Source: Bacteroidota bacterium (GTDB lineage: Bacteria; Bacteroidota; Bacteroidia; Bacteroidales; GCA-2748055). Taken from it: a stretch of 45,067 nucleotides of DNA. Every line of letters starts with the position of its first letter. The stretch's first letter is position 1. Below, one piece after another: positions 1 to 8,424 of the stretch. The notes under the pieces are model-generated. The model was not told the DNA's origin, did not search any database, and saw nothing but the letters and a program-made list of their open reading frames with translations. A program made the translations under genes and the position numbers. Location: contig JAIFNN010000178.1 of assembly GCA_020047715.1 (NCBI GenBank), forward strand, positions 1 to 45,067, given 5' to 3'.

Positions 1-99
1 AGCGATACGCCTGCAATTAAATTTTCTGTTGTTGGCCATTATCTTTACTATATAATTAAACTGACACTTGAAAAAGTGGCCGGTAAATTGGGCGTTTAA
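1..99 (+). CDS. 3' end of an upstream gene, product unknown (partial)
   Basis: Frame 1 is open from the first base through 32 codons to a TAA at 97-99. The peptide ends in a hydrophobic/aromatic stretch (GHYLYYIIKLTLEKV) followed by AGKLGV. The composition looks like real coding sequence, but there is too little to name a family. It lies 39 bases before the next gene on the same strand, so it could be the preceding gene of the same transcript. A chance open frame of this length cannot be excluded. Confidence 0.4.
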   Translation, partial: SDTPAIKFSVVGHYLYYIIKLTLEKVAGKLGV

Positions 100-138
100 A
101 AAATAAAGTCTGCAACAAGTGGCTTTTAGGAAAAACCT

Positions 139-2268
139 ATGAACTTAGAATTGACAAAAGTAAAGATTGTTTCCTTCATCATTCTGATTCTATTCCTTAC
201 ATCGGGATTGGATTTGACAGCCGGCTTAAGCGGAACCTACTATATTGACGCCGCAGATGGAAATGATCTGTCCAGCGGTAAGTCGGAATCCGAAGCCTGG
301 AAAACATTCACTAATGTCAATAAAACAGTTTTGTCTGCAGGCACCAAAATACTTTTAAAGCGAGGTGCCGTATGGAACCATCGACTCGAAATCAGAGGGT
401 CAGGAACCGTTGATAACTGGATTACAGTAAGTGCCTATGGAACCAGTGAAATCCGACCATTAATCACCCTAACGAACAATATAAACGATATAGGCATTTT
501 GATTTGCGATTTGGATAAAACAACCGGAATTGCCAGAGCGCAGAAAATAAGTTATATCGAAATTAAAGATATTGAAATTGCCAATTCACGACTGGGAATT
601 TTCTACCGGGTGATAAGCGGTACCCAAAACACAGGATTCAGGGTTTCTAACGTGATCTTCAACAATATTAACTGCGATGAAGTGATGGCGGCTTGCAATG
701 CAGGAAACGATAAGGATTTGAAACATGCTGAAATATCCAGGCAACTAAGTTTAGCGAAAGGAAATCTTCAAACATTAAACACTACCTCAGGCGGAGGTTC
801 TTACGAATATATATTTCCTGCCGCCATTTTTGTTGGAGGGCAGGTTGCAGGCGTTCAAACGGTTTCAGGCACTCATACAACAGTTCTTACAGAATTTGAA
901 GTTGCAGACTGCAAGTTTTTTGATGGATCATGCAGCGTGATGAGCTCATTTTATTTCCCATTTATTGCAGGATCAGATGTCTGGAGGCAATTGATTTATA
1001 AAGTAAAAATCAGCAATTGCGTTTCAACTGGTTCGGTGAATGGAGCAATCGGATTCGATGGTGTAAACGGTGGTGCTGTTGCAGATGAAAATGGCGTTAT
1101 GCAAGCCGACGAAAACGGATGGGGCGTGATAAAACATTTCGAAGTGAATGATACTTACGCACATCCTGACCGTACCTGGCCTGACGGAACAACTGCCGTA
1201 ATTTTGTCAAACAGTCAGAATTTTCTTGTCGACAGTTGTGAGTTTTCAAATATCCTGAATCAGGGAAACCCTGATGGATGCGGCTTTGATTTTGAAACTG
1301 ACGTTAGCCGTGTGACAATTCAAAACACTAAGTTTTTCAGTAACGATGGCCATTCTATTCTCGTAATGAACAGCGGTCCTTTTGGTGGCAACACCGATAT
1401 CACCATTCAGAAAAACCTGTTTGCCAATAATGTTAAAAGCAGCCCTTCTTTATTTGAGTTCAGCTTATCGAATGGGATTGACGGACACAAAAATATCCGA
1501 ATCAGAAATAATATTGCATTTCTACGAAAAACAAATATTGATAATCTGGCAATCGGCTTTATAAATTCCAACAGAACCTATATTACTGCTTCTGATAATG
1601 ATGTTTACTATTTAGACGAAGCAGCACAGCCTGTAACGGTTACTTTTTTAGGCAAATTATTTACCTATAATGCAATTGTGAGTGCGGTTTTAGCCCCGCA
1701 AATATCAAATTTACTCGCAAATAATGGCGATTTATATACTGATATACAGGAAATCCTTATTACCAGCGTTGTTTCCAAAGGTTCCCCGAATGTTTATTTG
1801 GTAAGTGAAAACTCTGGTTTTTCTGATGCACAATGGTTACCTTATGAAGCAATAGTACCCTTCAGTTTATCTCCCAATCCCGGGATAAAAACTGTATATT
1901 TTAAAGTAAAAAACATAAGCGGCGTGTCTTCATCTGCAAAACTTAAAGTATCTTTAAAAGGGGCACCCAAAAAACTCGACGCAGGATCAAAGGTGCACAC
2001 AATGTCTGCAAGTATTTATCCGAATCCTGCAGTTTCATTAGTGAATGTTGCAATTGATAATGATTTTAAACCAGAAGTAGAAAAAGGGAATTCCGAAAAG
2101 GATATTTATACTGTCACAGTGATGACAACTGACGGAATTGTTCTTGACCAAAGCAGGCATTCCGGAGATGATTTTTTTCTTGATTTAAGTCCATACCAAA
2201 AAGGGACTTTGTTAATAAGAATGGTGGGGAATAATAGAGTAGTTACAAAAGCAATCGTTAAAAACTGA
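139..2268 (+). CDS. Secreted right-handed parallel beta-helix protein with T9SS sorting domain
   Basis: 709 aa. A hydrophobic N-terminal segment (about residues 10-28) acts as signal peptide. The mature start, YYIDAADGNDLSSG followed by SEAWKTF, is the opening seen in many secreted beta-helix proteins related to polysaccharide lyases and glycosidases. Residues about 30-520 carry repeated short beta-strand/Asn turns typical of the right-handed beta-helix (for example VTIQNTKFFSNDGHSI). Residues about 540-615 form an Ig-like module (YLVSENSGF...YFKVKN). The C-terminus (SIYPNPAVS...KAIVKN) is a T9SS type A sorting domain, so the protein is probably exported across the outer membrane and surface-attached or released. 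No catalytic motif is recognisable. A lyase or glycosidase acting on an uronate- or galactose-containing glycan is only a guess. The next gene follows after 28 bases. Confidence 0.8.
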   Translation: MNLELTKVKIVSFIILILFLTSGLDLTAGLSGTYYIDAADGNDLSSGKSESEAWKTFTNVNKTVLSAGTKILLKRGAVWNHRLEIRGSGTVDNWITVSAYGTSEIRPLITLTNNINDIGILICDLDKTTGIARAQKISYIEIKDIEIANSRLGIFYRVISGTQNTGFRVSNVIFNNINCDEVMAACNAGNDKDLKHAEISRQLSLAKGNLQTLNTTSGGGSYEYIFPAAIFVGGQVAGVQTVSGTHTTVLTEFEVADCKFFDGSCSVMSSFYFPFIAGSDVWRQLIYKVKISNCVSTGSVNGAIGFDGVNGGAVADENGVMQADENGWGVIKHFEVNDTYAHPDRTWPDGTTAVILSNSQNFLVDSCEFSNILNQGNPDGCGFDFETDVSRVTIQNTKFFSNDGHSILVMNSGPFGGNTDITIQKNLFANNVKSSPSLFEFSLSNGIDGHKNIRIRNNIAFLRKTNIDNLAIGFINSNRTYITASDNDVYYLDEAAQPVTVTFLGKLFTYNAIVSAVLAPQISNLLANNGDLYTDIQEILITSVVSKGSPNVYLVSENSGFSDAQWLPYEAIVPFSLSPNPGIKTVYFKVKNISGVSSSAKLKVSLKGAPKKLDAGSKVHTMSASIYPNPAVSLVNVAIDNDFKPEVEKGNSEKDIYTVTVMTTDGIVLDQSRHSGDDFFLDLSPYQKGTLLIRMVGNNRVVTKAIVKN

Positions 2269-2296
2269 AGAATTGAAAACCGAAGAAAACATAAAC

Positions 2297-3511
2297 ATGA
2301 TTTATAAATATTCATCACTGATATTGGTATTATTGTCTCTTTTCTGGTTTAGCTGCGATCCTAAAACTAAAAAAGAAGATGTTCTTACGGTTTCAGTTGC
2401 CTCCATTTCAGCTTCTGCGAATTCGAATACCTATGAAGTAAAGGTCACAACCTCAGCTAAAGAGTTTGAGGTTTCTTCCAATGCAACATGGTGTACAACG
2501 GTTTCCAATGTTGCTAACAGTAGTTTTTCAGTTTCAATCACTGCAAATAATCTGGATCTTATCAGAAGTGCCGTAATAACAGTGACAGCCGGAACCAAAA
2601 CAGTTACCATTTCAGTTACCCAGGCAGCCGGAGAAGTAATTGTAATTATAATCACCCCTACAATGCGCGACAGTATTGCTCTGGTCGCTTTGAATACGGG
2701 TACCACAAAGTGGAATACTGCCGAACCAATGGATAAATGGGCAGGGGTAAAGCTTGATGTTATTTCCGGCTCTCGCAGGGTAACAGAATTAAGCATTCCT
2801 GATAATACAATAATTACAGGAGCCATTTCCGACTCTATAAAGAATCTTACAGAATTGATTTACCTCGATTTTTCAGGTAATAATCTTACCGGTTCGGTGC
2901 CTGACTTATCCGGTCTTGTTAAATTGGTTGTTTTGGAATTGAAAAATAATACATTAACCGGTGGTATTCCCCTATTGCCGGTTTCACTGGCATATCTGAG
3001 TATGGGGCAAAACACCTTATCGGGCACACTGCCTGTTCATGTAAATAATCTTACTTCATTAATGGTATTTGATTTGGGATTAAATGATTTTACCGGCACT
3101 ATTCCTGCAGAATGGCTAAGCCTCACCAAAATGAAATATTTTTACCTGTATGGCAATCAGCTGAGCGGAGAAATGCCAGTATACCTTTCAACATTTTCGA
3201 AAATGGAGGCTTTGGCATTGGATTATAATCAATTAACCGGGAGCATACCTGCAGGAATAGGTTTAATTAGCTCCCTGCAGAAATTGACATTGCAGCAGAA
3301 TAAACTTACAGGAACAGTTCCTGCTGACTTGGTCAATAATGCAAATTGGTCTGTCTGGAGCGCAACAGTAGTGCCTCAGCAAAACGGTGAAATGTTACTT
3401 ACAGGAAAGAAAACAACATCAGAACTGAAAAATACTATCTGCATTTCTGAAAGCAGAGATGCATTGAAAGCGTATCCATTACCTGGTAAGCGCTCAGAAA
3501 AATGGAGGTAA
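2297..3511 (+). CDS. Lipoprotein with BACON domain and plant-type leucine-rich repeats
   Basis: An in-frame TTG at 2273 would add eight polar residues. ATG 2297 is preferred because it puts the lipoprotein signal MIYKYSSLILVLLSLFWFSC at the N-terminus, with lipobox FSC. Residues about 30-115 (trimmed numbering) form a BACON-like beta-sandwich: the pattern FEVSSNATWCTTV...VTVTAG...VSVTQAAG is characteristic. After a linker, residues about 125-365 hold roughly seven leucine-rich repeats with the consensus NxLTGxIPxx, the subtype best known from plant receptors. The last ~30 residues are polar and match nothing recognisable. Expected location is the cell surface, anchored in the outer membrane. 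Role: probably binding of glycan or protein rather than catalysis. An open frame after the stop may be a decayed tail (see 3520-3666). Confidence 0.8.
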   Translation: MIYKYSSLILVLLSLFWFSCDPKTKKEDVLTVSVASISASANSNTYEVKVTTSAKEFEVSSNATWCTTVSNVANSSFSVSITANNLDLIRSAVITVTAGTKTVTISVTQAAGEVIVIIITPTMRDSIALVALNTGTTKWNTAEPMDKWAGVKLDVISGSRRVTELSIPDNTIITGAISDSIKNLTELIYLDFSGNNLTGSVPDLSGLVKLVVLELKNNTLTGGIPLLPVSLAYLSMGQNTLSGTLPVHVNNLTSLMVFDLGLNDFTGTIPAEWLSLTKMKYFYLYGNQLSGEMPVYLSTFSKMEALALDYNQLTGSIPAGIGLISSLQKLTLQQNKLTGTVPADLVNNANWSVWSATVVPQQNGEMLLTGKKTTSELKNTICISESRDALKAYPLPGKRSEKWR

Positions 3512-3519
3512 AAAACTGA

Positions 3520-3666
3520 ATAGAAAACATTGCAAAAATTTCCGGATTTACTGGGAATGAAGCCACCCGGTTATTGCTGGTGAAATTTGCTTTTGGGAAT
3601 TGCAATAAAACAACTATCAATGGCTACAAAGACATTGATCATTTTAAAGACAGGTTAAAATCCTGA
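3520..3666 (+). pseudogene. Possible coding remnant without a start codon
   Basis: Directly after the LRR gene, in another frame, a stretch of about 48 codons is open from 3520 to a TGA at 3664. It has no ATG or GTG near its beginning and is preceded by an in-frame TGA at 3517. The peptide looks protein-like (for example ATRLLLVKFAFGNCNKTTI). It could be the displaced end of the LRR gene, a fragment of a lost gene, or chance. Confidence 0.2.
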
Positions 3667-3731
3667 AGAAAACGAATTATCCATTCATTAATAATAAATT
3701 ATGATTTAAACTTTACTTAAAAACTACTATT

Positions 3732-4643
3732 ATGAAAAAAATTATTTTCTCTTTTCTTGTTTTGGCTGTAGGCTTTACTGCAAAAGCTCAGGTCGATGGT
3801 TTCTTCCCCCAATTTGGGCAAGATGCACAATGGGCAGTAAATGAACAATTCGAATTGGTATTCACCGGAGATGTTGCTCCTGCACCTACTGCATCTATTG
3901 CGACTACTTTTGAAGGAATGGTTTCTGACGGAATTGGTGGTAATGATTTTACTGGACTTAACATGAAGTTTGATTGCATTATTTTTGATGCTGCTACAAA
4001 TACTCAGATTCTTCTTGGTTATGATGGAACATGGGGTAGTAAAGGTGTTAGCCTCGAGTTTAGCCAATGGTTATGCCAGGCTACATTCGATTTTTCATAT
4101 GGCGCAGGAAATGACAAATGGATGATAGTTGATCCAAGCAGTTATCAGGCTGCAGTGGTTAAAAATGGCTACAACGCATTTGAAATAAATGTGGATGCAA
4201 CAGGACTGATCAGCTGCAAATTGAATGGATACGTATGTGATGTTCCTTATCAGGCTCCATTAGCTTCATTAAAACCAACAGCTGTTTCTACATTCTTTGT
4301 TGTTTTCGCAAATAACATAACTGGGTTTAAGATGAAAAATCTTATAGTCACAAAAGGTGGTGTTACCAACAAATATTTTGTAGATCCATCAAGTGGTATT
4401 AAAAATGCAAGCCATCAATCAATCGACATCTATCCAAATCCAAGTAAGGGAGTTTTTACCATTGCAAATATCCCTGCAGGACAGAAATATCAGGTTACAA
4501 ACATGCTGGGACAGCAGATTGAGTCCGGCGTTATTAAAAGCAACGACCATAAGCTGGATCTTACTTCAAAGCAAAAAGGTGTGTATTTTGTAACTATTGA
4601 TGGAATCAATGGCAAAATGGTGAAAAAAATTATGAAGGATTAG
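3732..4643 (+). CDS. Secreted single LamG-like domain protein with T9SS sorting domain
   Basis: 303 aa. Signal peptide MKKIIFSFLVLAVGFTAKAQ. Residues about 22-218 form one beta-rich domain of LamG/concanavalin-like appearance (FFPQFGQDAQWAVNEQFELV to VTKGGVTNKYF). Residues about 225-303 are a T9SS type A sorting domain (IDIYPNPSKGVF...GKMVKKIMKD). The beta domain is about three-quarters identical, with almost no gaps, to residues about 501-696 of the next gene's product. Two cysteines in SCKLNG and CDVPYQ are kept in both. Likely a surface or extracellular glycan-binding protein. No catalytic residues can be assigned. A terminator hairpin follows, so the transcript probably ends here. Confidence 0.8.
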   Translation: MKKIIFSFLVLAVGFTAKAQVDGFFPQFGQDAQWAVNEQFELVFTGDVAPAPTASIATTFEGMVSDGIGGNDFTGLNMKFDCIIFDAATNTQILLGYDGTWGSKGVSLEFSQWLCQATFDFSYGAGNDKWMIVDPSSYQAAVVKNGYNAFEINVDATGLISCKLNGYVCDVPYQAPLASLKPTAVSTFFVVFANNITGFKMKNLIVTKGGVTNKYFVDPSSGIKNASHQSIDIYPNPSKGVFTIANIPAGQKYQVTNMLGQQIESGVIKSNDHKLDLTSKQKGVYFVTIDGINGKMVKKIMKD

Positions 4644-4682
4644 TTTTAGCATTTATTGGCAGGTTTTTTTACTGCTACTATT

Positions 4683-4740
4683 AATGCCACAGATTATCCG
4701 CTGCACTTTTGAGGCATGCATTTAATCTGTGGCATTTTTG
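4683..4740 (+). terminator. Rho-independent-like terminator
   Basis: A perfect 14-base inverted repeat (AATGCCACAGATTA at 4683-4696 and its complement at 4723-4736) with a 26-base loop is followed by a T-rich run. It starts 40 bases after the stop of the 303-aa protein gene. The long loop is unusual, but stem and position fit a terminator. Confidence 0.7.
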
Positions 4741-4881
4741 CTTTTTCTCACAATGGTCCGTTGGTTATTGATATTTTATTGAGAGATTACATTCATTGAG
4801 TTCGTACGTCAGCGCACTCGGTTCTTTACTTCACTTCGTTTTGTTCAGTATGACAATTGTATATCAATGTCGATTGGTTAT

Positions 4882-5037
4882 GAACAGCCAACGCTACCCC
4901 TGGCTCCTAACCGCGTGCCGCTGAAGCTTGCGCCTCCGCTAAAGCTTCGGCGGCACGCGGATAGCGGAGGGGCAAGGGGAATTCTGGTGCGCTGACCCCT
5001 TTAGGGGATTTGGGGTGAGCGATGGCAATTGCTACTA
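4882..5037. repeat. Dispersed intergenic repeat, copy A (interrupted)
   Basis: From GAACAGCCAACGCTACCCC to GGGGTGAGCGATGGCAATTG and CTACTA, this segment matches the reverse complement of 16370-16461 closely, except for an extra 64 bases at 4911-4974. It lies in the 641-base gap between genes (4644-5284), which otherwise holds the terminator, the sequence at 4741-4881 in which no gene is visible, and the promoter. The short block around 4811-4855 (CACTCGGTTC ... GTTCAGTATGAC) also has the look of a common Bacteroidota intergenic repeat, but no second copy occurs in this window. Confidence 0.75.
4911..4974. repeat. 64-base hairpin insertion within repeat copy A
   Basis: The extra segment splits the arm CCCCTAA|AGGGG that is intact in copy B. 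It contains a 19-base inverted repeat (4911-4929 with 4942-4960) with a single G-T mismatch and a 12-base loop. A second complementary pair, CCTCCGCT (4933-4940) and AGCGGAGG (4963-4970), could form a competing stem. It is much richer in G+C than its surroundings. No target-site duplication is evident. Confidence 0.75.
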
Positions 5038-5085
5038 TTTAATCGACATTGAATTGCATATGTGGATAGAGTCTAAAAATCCCAA

Positions 5086-5161
5086 TGTTACAAAAAGGCA
5101 TAAATAATGATACCTCTGAATTTTTACTAAGACTACCTCTCAACTACATTTGTTTGGAGAA
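5086..5161 (+). promoter_or_regulatory. Promoter with conserved upstream boxes (module 1)
   Basis: The sequence holds TGTTACAAAAAGGCATA (5086-5102), AATGATAC (5106-5113) and a Bacteroidota-type -7 box TACATTTG (5145-5152) that runs on into TTTGGAGAA. The same boxes recur at identical spacing at 8323-8398 ahead of the first GH110-like gene, while the bases between them differ. No -33 element is conserved between the two, so a transcription activator bound at the upstream boxes is likely (inference). The leader to the start codon of the 956-aa gene would be about 120-130 bases. Confidence 0.65.
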
Positions 5162-5284
5162 CTTGTTTTTAAGAAATTAAAATAGTTCTGCCAGAGACTC
5201 AGAAATTGCTCTGCCAATTTTTTTACGATGCAAATAAATAATAATCTCTAACTATAAATTACTAACATTTTAATTTATCCAATT

Positions 5285-8155
5285 ATGAAAAAAATCTTAC
5301 TGTCTTTTATTGGTATGCTTTTCGCTGCATCAGTGATGTCGCAGAATTTGGCAGTTAGTACATACACTCCGGACTGGTGGGTTCAATCAGGAAAGAATTG
5401 CGCGGATGGAGAAACTGATGGTTGGTACTACAGATCCAATGTTGCGAGCGAACGGTTGGTTTTTAACGGTACCGTAACTACACCTTGTCATATTGCTACT
5501 ATGTTAGGTATGGGTAAACCATGGCTGGATATGGTTATAAAATTCAGGGCAGATATTAATACAGATGGAACTAATACCACATTTATCCTTGGTTCAAATG
5601 CTGCATGGGGAGGACAGGGAGTAATGATAGAAGCAAGCAAATACGGAGTAATGGTTCAGGAAAACTTTGATTATAGTGTTCTAAACTGGATATCCACCGA
5701 TGTTGCAACATATCAGGGAAAGTTTACCGGAGGATTCTATAATTTCATTATCCGGATTTCAGCAACCGGTTTAATTTCTGTGCAAATTGACGATTACCTG
5801 TTACCAGGAACTTTTCAGGTAACGGCGTTAGGTTTAAGCGATCTGCAGAACAACGATTTCTTCATGGTAAATATTGGTTCAAAACCTGCTACAGGCTGGA
5901 GAATGAAAGTTGTTGATGTACAAAGAGGAGCTACTAAAAAATCTTATTTCCCGACTGCGACAGCTCCTGCTGTCAGTACAACAAGTGTAACCATTAATTC
6001 TTCAACATCTGCAACTGCAATAGGCAACGTAACATCAGACGGCGGTGCTTTCACTGTAACACGTGGTTTCTGCTGGGGCGCAGTAACCGGCCCGACTATT
6101 GCCGATAGTAAATCAGAAGAATCTACTTTGTCTGGCGGCATTGGCTCTTATACTCACGAACTGACACTATCAGCACATTCCGATTATTACATCAGACCTT
6201 ATGTTACCAGTGTATATGGCACAGAATATGGCACTGAGCAGATGATTACAACAAAATCAGCACAGGCTCATCTCAGCGGTCTCACTGTGGATGGAACTGC
6301 AGTTAGTGGATTTGACAGCAATACCTTGAGCTACAATATTGAATTGCCTTTTGGAAGTACAGCAATTCCCGTTGTGGCATACACGCTAACCGACGAACTG
6401 GCAACAGCTGCACTCGTAAATCCAGATGCTTTACCAGGCTCATCCATTGTTACCGTAACTGCTGAAGATGGAGTCACTAAACTGGAATATACAATTGCAT
6501 TTACAGTTGCTGCCGGAGCAGGAAATGCCAACCTATCCGGGATTTCAATTAATGATGTTGCTATTTCAGGCTTTGATCCGGCAACTTTAAGCTATTCAGC
6601 TGGGTTAGCCAATGGTACCACAGAAGTACCTGTTGTAACTTATGCACTGGCTGATGCAACATCAAGTGCCGTGCTAACTAATGCGACATCTTTGCCAGGT
6701 TCTACAACAATTGTAGTTACTGCACAGGATGGAACAACTGTTAAAACCTATACGATTGAGTTTACCCTAGCAGCTGCTCAGATTGCGGACTTCTTCCCAA
6801 TGTTTGGAAAAAACGCAGAATGGGCGGTAAATGAACAGTACGAATTAGTTTTCTCAGGAGCTGTAGCTCCCGGTCCGGTGGCAGCTATTGCAACAACCTT
6901 CGGCGGACTGGTATCTGATGGTGTTGGTGGAAATGATTTTACTGGTCTCAATATTAAGTTTGATGGCATAATTATGGATGCAGCCACAAACACAGTTGTT
7001 GTTCTTGGTTGGGATGCTGTATGGGGAGGAAAGGGAATTAACCTGGAGTTTAATCAGTGGCTATGCCAGGCAACAACAGATTTTTCCTATGGAGCAGGTG
7101 CCGACAAATGGATGATTTCTAATCCGGGTGCATATCAACCCATAGTTAACAAAAACGGATACAACGCTTTTGAAATTAATGTGGATGAGGCAGGTCTTAT
7201 CAGCTGCAAATTGAATGGATTTGTGTGTGATGTTCCATATCAGGCTTCACTTGCTTCATTGAAACCAACTGCTGCTTCAACATTCTTTGTCGCTTTTGTA
7301 AATAATTTAACCGGATTTAAGATGAAAAATCTGGTGGTTACAAAAGGTGGAGTTACAAAGAAATATTTTAGCGCTCCAGTTGCTGCAGGTACTGATGCTC
7401 ATTTATCGGATCTGAAAATTGACGGATTAGCATTACCAGGTTTTGATCAAGGTACTTTCACTTACAATTATGAATTACCTTATGGTACCGTTGCTATTCC
7501 TGCAATTACCTATACATTGGCAGATGTGAATGCTTCTGCAGTAATTCAGAATACCGTTAGTCTGCCCGGGGCATCACTGATTACCGTTACTGCTGAAGAT
7601 GGAACAACAAAACTTGAATATGCAGTTTCATTTACCTTAGCAGCACCTTCTCAAAACGCAAGCTTATCAGGTATTTCAAGCGATGGTGTAGCCATTGAAG
7701 GTTTCAGCGCAAACACTTTTAGTTATCCTGTGAAACTCGCTCAGGGAACTACAACTGTGCCTGTTGTTACCTATGTTCTCGCAGATGAAAAGGCAAATGC
7801 AGTGATTACCAATGCCAGTGCTTTACCTGGAAATACAACCATTGTTGTTACAGCTCAGGATGGTTCAACTGTATTAACCTATACCATTGAATTCACAGTT
7901 CATACCAGCATTCAAAGTAATGCAGGTGCAGGATTCAGCTTGTATCCAAATCCTGCTTCTTCCTCGATAAACATCAGAAGCACCAATGATTTGACAGGCA
8001 AATCATATTCTGTTGTTTCGATGGATGGAAAGGTTTGCCTCAATGGTAAAATCAACCAGTCAGAGCAGTCAATAGATATTTCTGGTATTCCTGCAGGTAA
8101 CTATTTCCTCACAATAGAAAAGATAAAGAATAAAATGAAGTTTGTGAAGAAATAG
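5285..8155 (+). CDS. Multidomain T9SS adhesin-like protein (LamG-like, FN3-like and cadherin-like modules)
   Basis: 956 aa. Signal peptide 1-19 (ends SVMSQ). Residues about 20-220 are a divergent LamG-like domain. Residues about 225-325 are an FN3-like module (GFCWG ... YYIRPYVTSVYGTEYG). Four repeats of about 86 aa follow in two tandem pairs, at about 328-413, 414-499, 704-790 and 791-876. Each has the pattern [HNS]LSGxxxDGxxxxGFD ... TYxLAD ... LPGxxxxxVTAxDGxTxxxYTI, as in the cadherin-like beta-sandwich family. Between the pairs, residues 501-696 repeat the LamG-like domain of the 303-aa protein. Residues about 880-956 are a T9SS sorting domain (LYPNPASSS...). This is an extracellular binding or adhesion protein, perhaps a scaffold that captures the glycan. 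Its own promoter lies upstream and a terminator hairpin downstream, so it appears to be monocistronic. Confidence 0.8.
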   Translation: MKKILLSFIGMLFAASVMSQNLAVSTYTPDWWVQSGKNCADGETDGWYYRSNVASERLVFNGTVTTPCHIATMLGMGKPWLDMVIKFRADINTDGTNTTFILGSNAAWGGQGVMIEASKYGVMVQENFDYSVLNWISTDVATYQGKFTGGFYNFIIRISATGLISVQIDDYLLPGTFQVTALGLSDLQNNDFFMVNIGSKPATGWRMKVVDVQRGATKKSYFPTATAPAVSTTSVTINSSTSATAIGNVTSDGGAFTVTRGFCWGAVTGPTIADSKSEESTLSGGIGSYTHELTLSAHSDYYIRPYVTSVYGTEYGTEQMITTKSAQAHLSGLTVDGTAVSGFDSNTLSYNIELPFGSTAIPVVAYTLTDELATAALVNPDALPGSSIVTVTAEDGVTKLEYTIAFTVAAGAGNANLSGISINDVAISGFDPATLSYSAGLANGTTEVPVVTYALADATSSAVLTNATSLPGSTTIVVTAQDGTTVKTYTIEFTLAAAQIADFFPMFGKNAEWAVNEQYELVFSGAVAPGPVAAIATTFGGLVSDGVGGNDFTGLNIKFDGIIMDAATNTVVVLGWDAVWGGKGINLEFNQWLCQATTDFSYGAGADKWMISNPGAYQPIVNKNGYNAFEINVDEAGLISCKLNGFVCDVPYQASLASLKPTAASTFFVAFVNNLTGFKMKNLVVTKGGVTKKYFSAPVAAGTDAHLSDLKIDGLALPGFDQGTFTYNYELPYGTVAIPAITYTLADVNASAVIQNTVSLPGASLITVTAEDGTTKLEYAVSFTLAAPSQNASLSGISSDGVAIEGFSANTFSYPVKLAQGTTTVPVVTYVLADEKANAVITNASALPGNTTIVVTAQDGSTVLTYTIEFTVHTSIQSNAGAGFSLYPNPASSSINIRSTNDLTGKSYSVVSMDGKVCLNGKINQSEQSIDISGIPAGNYFLTIEKIKNKMKFVKK

Positions 8156-8187
8156 GAACTTTTATTCGGTTTCTAAATAGAAATTAT

Positions 8188-8233
8188 AGGCCACGGATGC
8201 GCGAATTTATTAGAGCATTCGTGGCCTTTTTCT
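8188..8233 (+). terminator. Rho-independent-like terminator
   Basis: Arms AGGCCACGGATGC (8188-8200) and GCATTCGTGGCCT (8215-8227) pair over 13 bases with one G-T wobble, have a 14-base loop, and are followed by T-rich sequence. The hairpin starts 32 bases after the stop of the 956-aa gene. Confidence 0.75.
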
Positions 8234-8322
8234 TTTCCATGAAAGTAATTTTTTTGGTGTGCCGGTCAGGAAAAGCAATTAGCCTGCATATTCCGAACAA
8301 TTTGCACTACAGAATGGTCTTT

Positions 8323-8398
8323 TGTTACAAAAAAGCATAGCCAATGATACGAGGGCAAGGCATTAATAAATGGCCGGAGAATATCTTTGTTTGGTGAA
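8323..8398 (+). promoter_or_regulatory. Promoter with conserved upstream boxes (module 2)
   Basis: The sequence holds TGTTACAAAAAAGCATA (8323-8339), AATGATAC (8343-8350) and the -7 box TATCTTTG (8382-8389) followed by TTTGGTGAA. The spacing is exactly as in module 1 (offsets 0, 20 and 59). The boxes match while the intervening ~30 bases do not, which argues for functional constraint rather than recent duplication. The start codon of the first GH110-like gene lies 27 bases downstream of the module. Confidence 0.65.
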
Positions 8399-8424
8399 GA
8401 ATTCATTTTAAATATCAGGGAATA

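Noticed and set aside
2273-2296. TTG start of the LRR lipoprotein gene
   Set aside because: ATG 2297 directly begins a lipoprotein signal and is the more usual start codon.
4882-5037. CRISPR array or small RNA gene in the 641-base gap
   Set aside because: Only one hairpin-bearing repeat unit is present, there are no regularly spaced direct repeats, and its second copy lies 11 kb away in inverted orientation.
3732-8155. Diversity-generating retroelement explaining the repeated LamG-like domain
   Set aside because: No reverse transcriptase or template-repeat pair with adenine-biased changes is visible; simple domain duplication is enough.
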